Source of the DNA: UBA2272 sp034368805
Lineage (GTDB): Bacteria > Actinomycetota > Coriobacteriia > Anaerosomatales > Anaerosomataceae
DNA: 6,910 bases
Assembly (NCBI GenBank): GCA_034368805.1
Contig: JAXMLJ010000032.1
Coordinates: 1 to 6,910 of the forward strand
Direction of reading: 5' to 3'
Positions 5,949 through 6,910 of this stretch are shown piece after piece; positions within the stretch are counted from its first letter, which is position 1; each line of letters begins with the position of its first letter. A model generated the notes under the pieces. That model had not been told where the DNA came from. It saw only the letters and a list, made by a program, of their open reading frames with translations, and ran no database searches. The translations under genes and the position numbers were made by a program.

Positions 5949-6910
5949 CACACGTCACCTCCCGACGTGTATCGATCGTACAGTCGCCAGAACAGCCCCT
6001 GCCGCTTGGTGTCGTAGTAGGCGGCGCGCCGGATCTCCCACTGCGCCTCGGCATACCGCCCCTCGGTGAGGTACGCGGCCGCCAGACCGAAGCGCGCCCG
6101 GACGCACGCGGGATCGAGCCGCACCGCGAGCCGGTACGCCCGTCCCGCCTGCTGGTAGCGCTGTAGGCCGAGAAGTGACTCGGCGAGCAGCACGTGAACG
6201 AGCGCCTGACCGCCCGCCTGTTTGGCGAGCGCGATGAACACGCGCGCGGCGTGGCGGTTGAGGCCGGTGCGCCGCGCATAGACCACGCCGAGCGAGTACA
6301 GCGCGGTGGCAAGCGTCGGCTCGATGGAGAGTGCCCGGAGAGCGCAGGCCATCGCCTCGTTGGTGGCCTCCTGCTTGAGGTACACGTAGGCGGCCAGCGC
6401 GAGCGCCTGTGGGTCGTCGGCCACCTCGTCGAGCGTGAGACGCACCAGTTCGGCCGCAGTGAAGAGATCCTCGTCGCGAAGCGCGAGGGCAGCGGCGGCA
6501 AGACGCGCCTCGCGATTCGGCTCGACAGCTGCGGGATCGACCGGCTCGGCAGGCCGACCGCGGACGTCGAGCAGCACGAAGAAGAGCTCGTCCTGGCTCG
6601 GGTCGAGTTCGCCGGCCTTGCGAAAGAGCGGCAGTGCGAGGGCCATGCCCTCCCGCTTGAGGCTCGCGATCGCCAGGTTGTAGGTGGCGCGGGCCTCCTT
6701 CGGATCGAGTTCGAGCGCACGCTTCCAGCTGTCGAGCGCCTCATCCTGAAACGCGGCCGCCGCGAAGGCCTCGCCGAGCTGCACGTGCGCGGTCACGAGG
6801 TCCTCCTCGACCTCGGCAAGCTCGTGCCACACGAGCACCGACTGGTCGGACATCCCACCGCGCCGGTCGTAGGCCAATCCGAGCGCAAGGTACGCCGGCG
6901 AGCAGTCCGG
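5948..6910 (-). CDS. TPR-repeat protein (5' end beyond the window)
   Basis: The frame is open from the TGA at 5950-5948 to the right edge, giving 320 visible residues. A TTG at 6877 is an apparent start only: the codons before it read AYLALGLAYDRRGG together with what follows, a normal TPR helix, so the gene begins outside the window. About eight degenerate tetratricopeptide repeats are visible, for example AHVQLGEAFAAAAFQDEALD followed by ALELDP, ARATYNLAIASLKREG with ELDPSQ, ALYSLGVVYARRTGLNRHA, and ARFGLAAAYLTEGRYAEAQ near the end. No membrane segment is seen in the visible part. TPR proteins are scaffolds for protein-protein contacts. The 1-nt overlap (TGATG) with the glycosidase-like gene indicates translational coupling, so the two products probably work together. 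Confidence 0.85.
   Translation of the reverse strand, partial: PDCSPAYLALGLAYDRRGGMSDQSVLVWHELAEVEEDLVTAHVQLGEAFAAAAFQDEALDSWKRALELDPKEARATYNLAIASLKREGMALALPLFRKAGELDPSQDELFFVLLDVRGRPAEPVDPAAVEPNREARLAAAALALRDEDLFTAAELVRLTLDEVADDPQALALAAYVYLKQEATNEAMACALRALSIEPTLATALYSLGVVYARRTGLNRHAARVFIALAKQAGGQALVHVLLAESLLGLQRYQQAGRAYRLAVRLDPACVRARFGLAAAYLTEGRYAEAQWEIRRAAYYDTKRQGLFWRLYDRYTSGGDV

Noticed and set aside
3921..6017. 698-codon open frame on the plus strand, antisense to the glycosidase-like gene
   Set aside because: His/Arg-rich low-complexity translation without recognisable domains. It arises from the lack of stops in GC-rich DNA opposite a gene with clear homology and operon structure.
5302..6744. 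480-codon minus-strand frame crossing the TPR/glycosidase-like junction
   Set aside because: Arg/Ser-rich out-of-frame translation spanning two well-supported genes; a shadow frame.

Overview
This is a GC-rich, tightly packed bacterial window with short intergenic gaps, no mobile element, no CRISPR array and no recognisable RNA gene. The gene content (SelD/YedF selenium genes, a DUF305 protein paired with a SHOCT-domain membrane protein, and a GGDEF/EAL protein beside a glycosidase-like protein) fits a high-GC bacterium such as a deep-branching, possibly anaerobic member of the Actinomycetota (Coriobacteriia-like). That placement is inference from composition and gene types, not from a phylogenetic marker.

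Layout. (1) 1-1505, minus strand: a two-gene selenium operon, selD then yedF, probably ended by a perfect 9-bp hairpin at 20-43. The key observation is that selD does not begin at the first obvious ATG (1415). The frame continues upstream through one in-frame UGA (1463-1461) to a GTG at 1505, which restores the complete SelD N-terminus with UGA exactly at the catalytic Cys/Sec position. A bacterial-type SECIS hairpin lies just after it. SelD is therefore predicted to be a selenoprotein, which implies that the genome carries SelA, SelB and tRNA-Sec elsewhere. (2) 1506-1667: divergent promoter region. (3) 1668-2609, plus strand: a probable two-gene metal (copper-like) module, a tandem DUF305 protein with a Met-rich linker followed by a small Met/Gly-rich single-TM SHOCT protein. 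(4) 2640-6910, minus strand: a three-gene operon read from right to left. It encodes a TPR protein (5' end outside the window), a glycoside hydrolase clan-A-like protein with a GH42-like middle domain, and a degenerate-GGDEF/EAL protein. The genes are spaced by a 1-nt overlap and a 15-nt gap.

How the genes work together. SelD makes selenophosphate, the selenium donor for Sec-tRNA, and here would need its own product for its synthesis. YedF is a DsrE-like protein that accompanies selenium genes. The DUF305/SHOCT pair probably acts at or outside the membrane in metal binding. The TPR/glycosidase-like/EAL operon suggests polysaccharide metabolism or assembly linked to c-di-GMP turnover; this is inference from domain content and operon structure. 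The genes upstream of base 6910 would show which polysaccharide system, if any, it belongs to.
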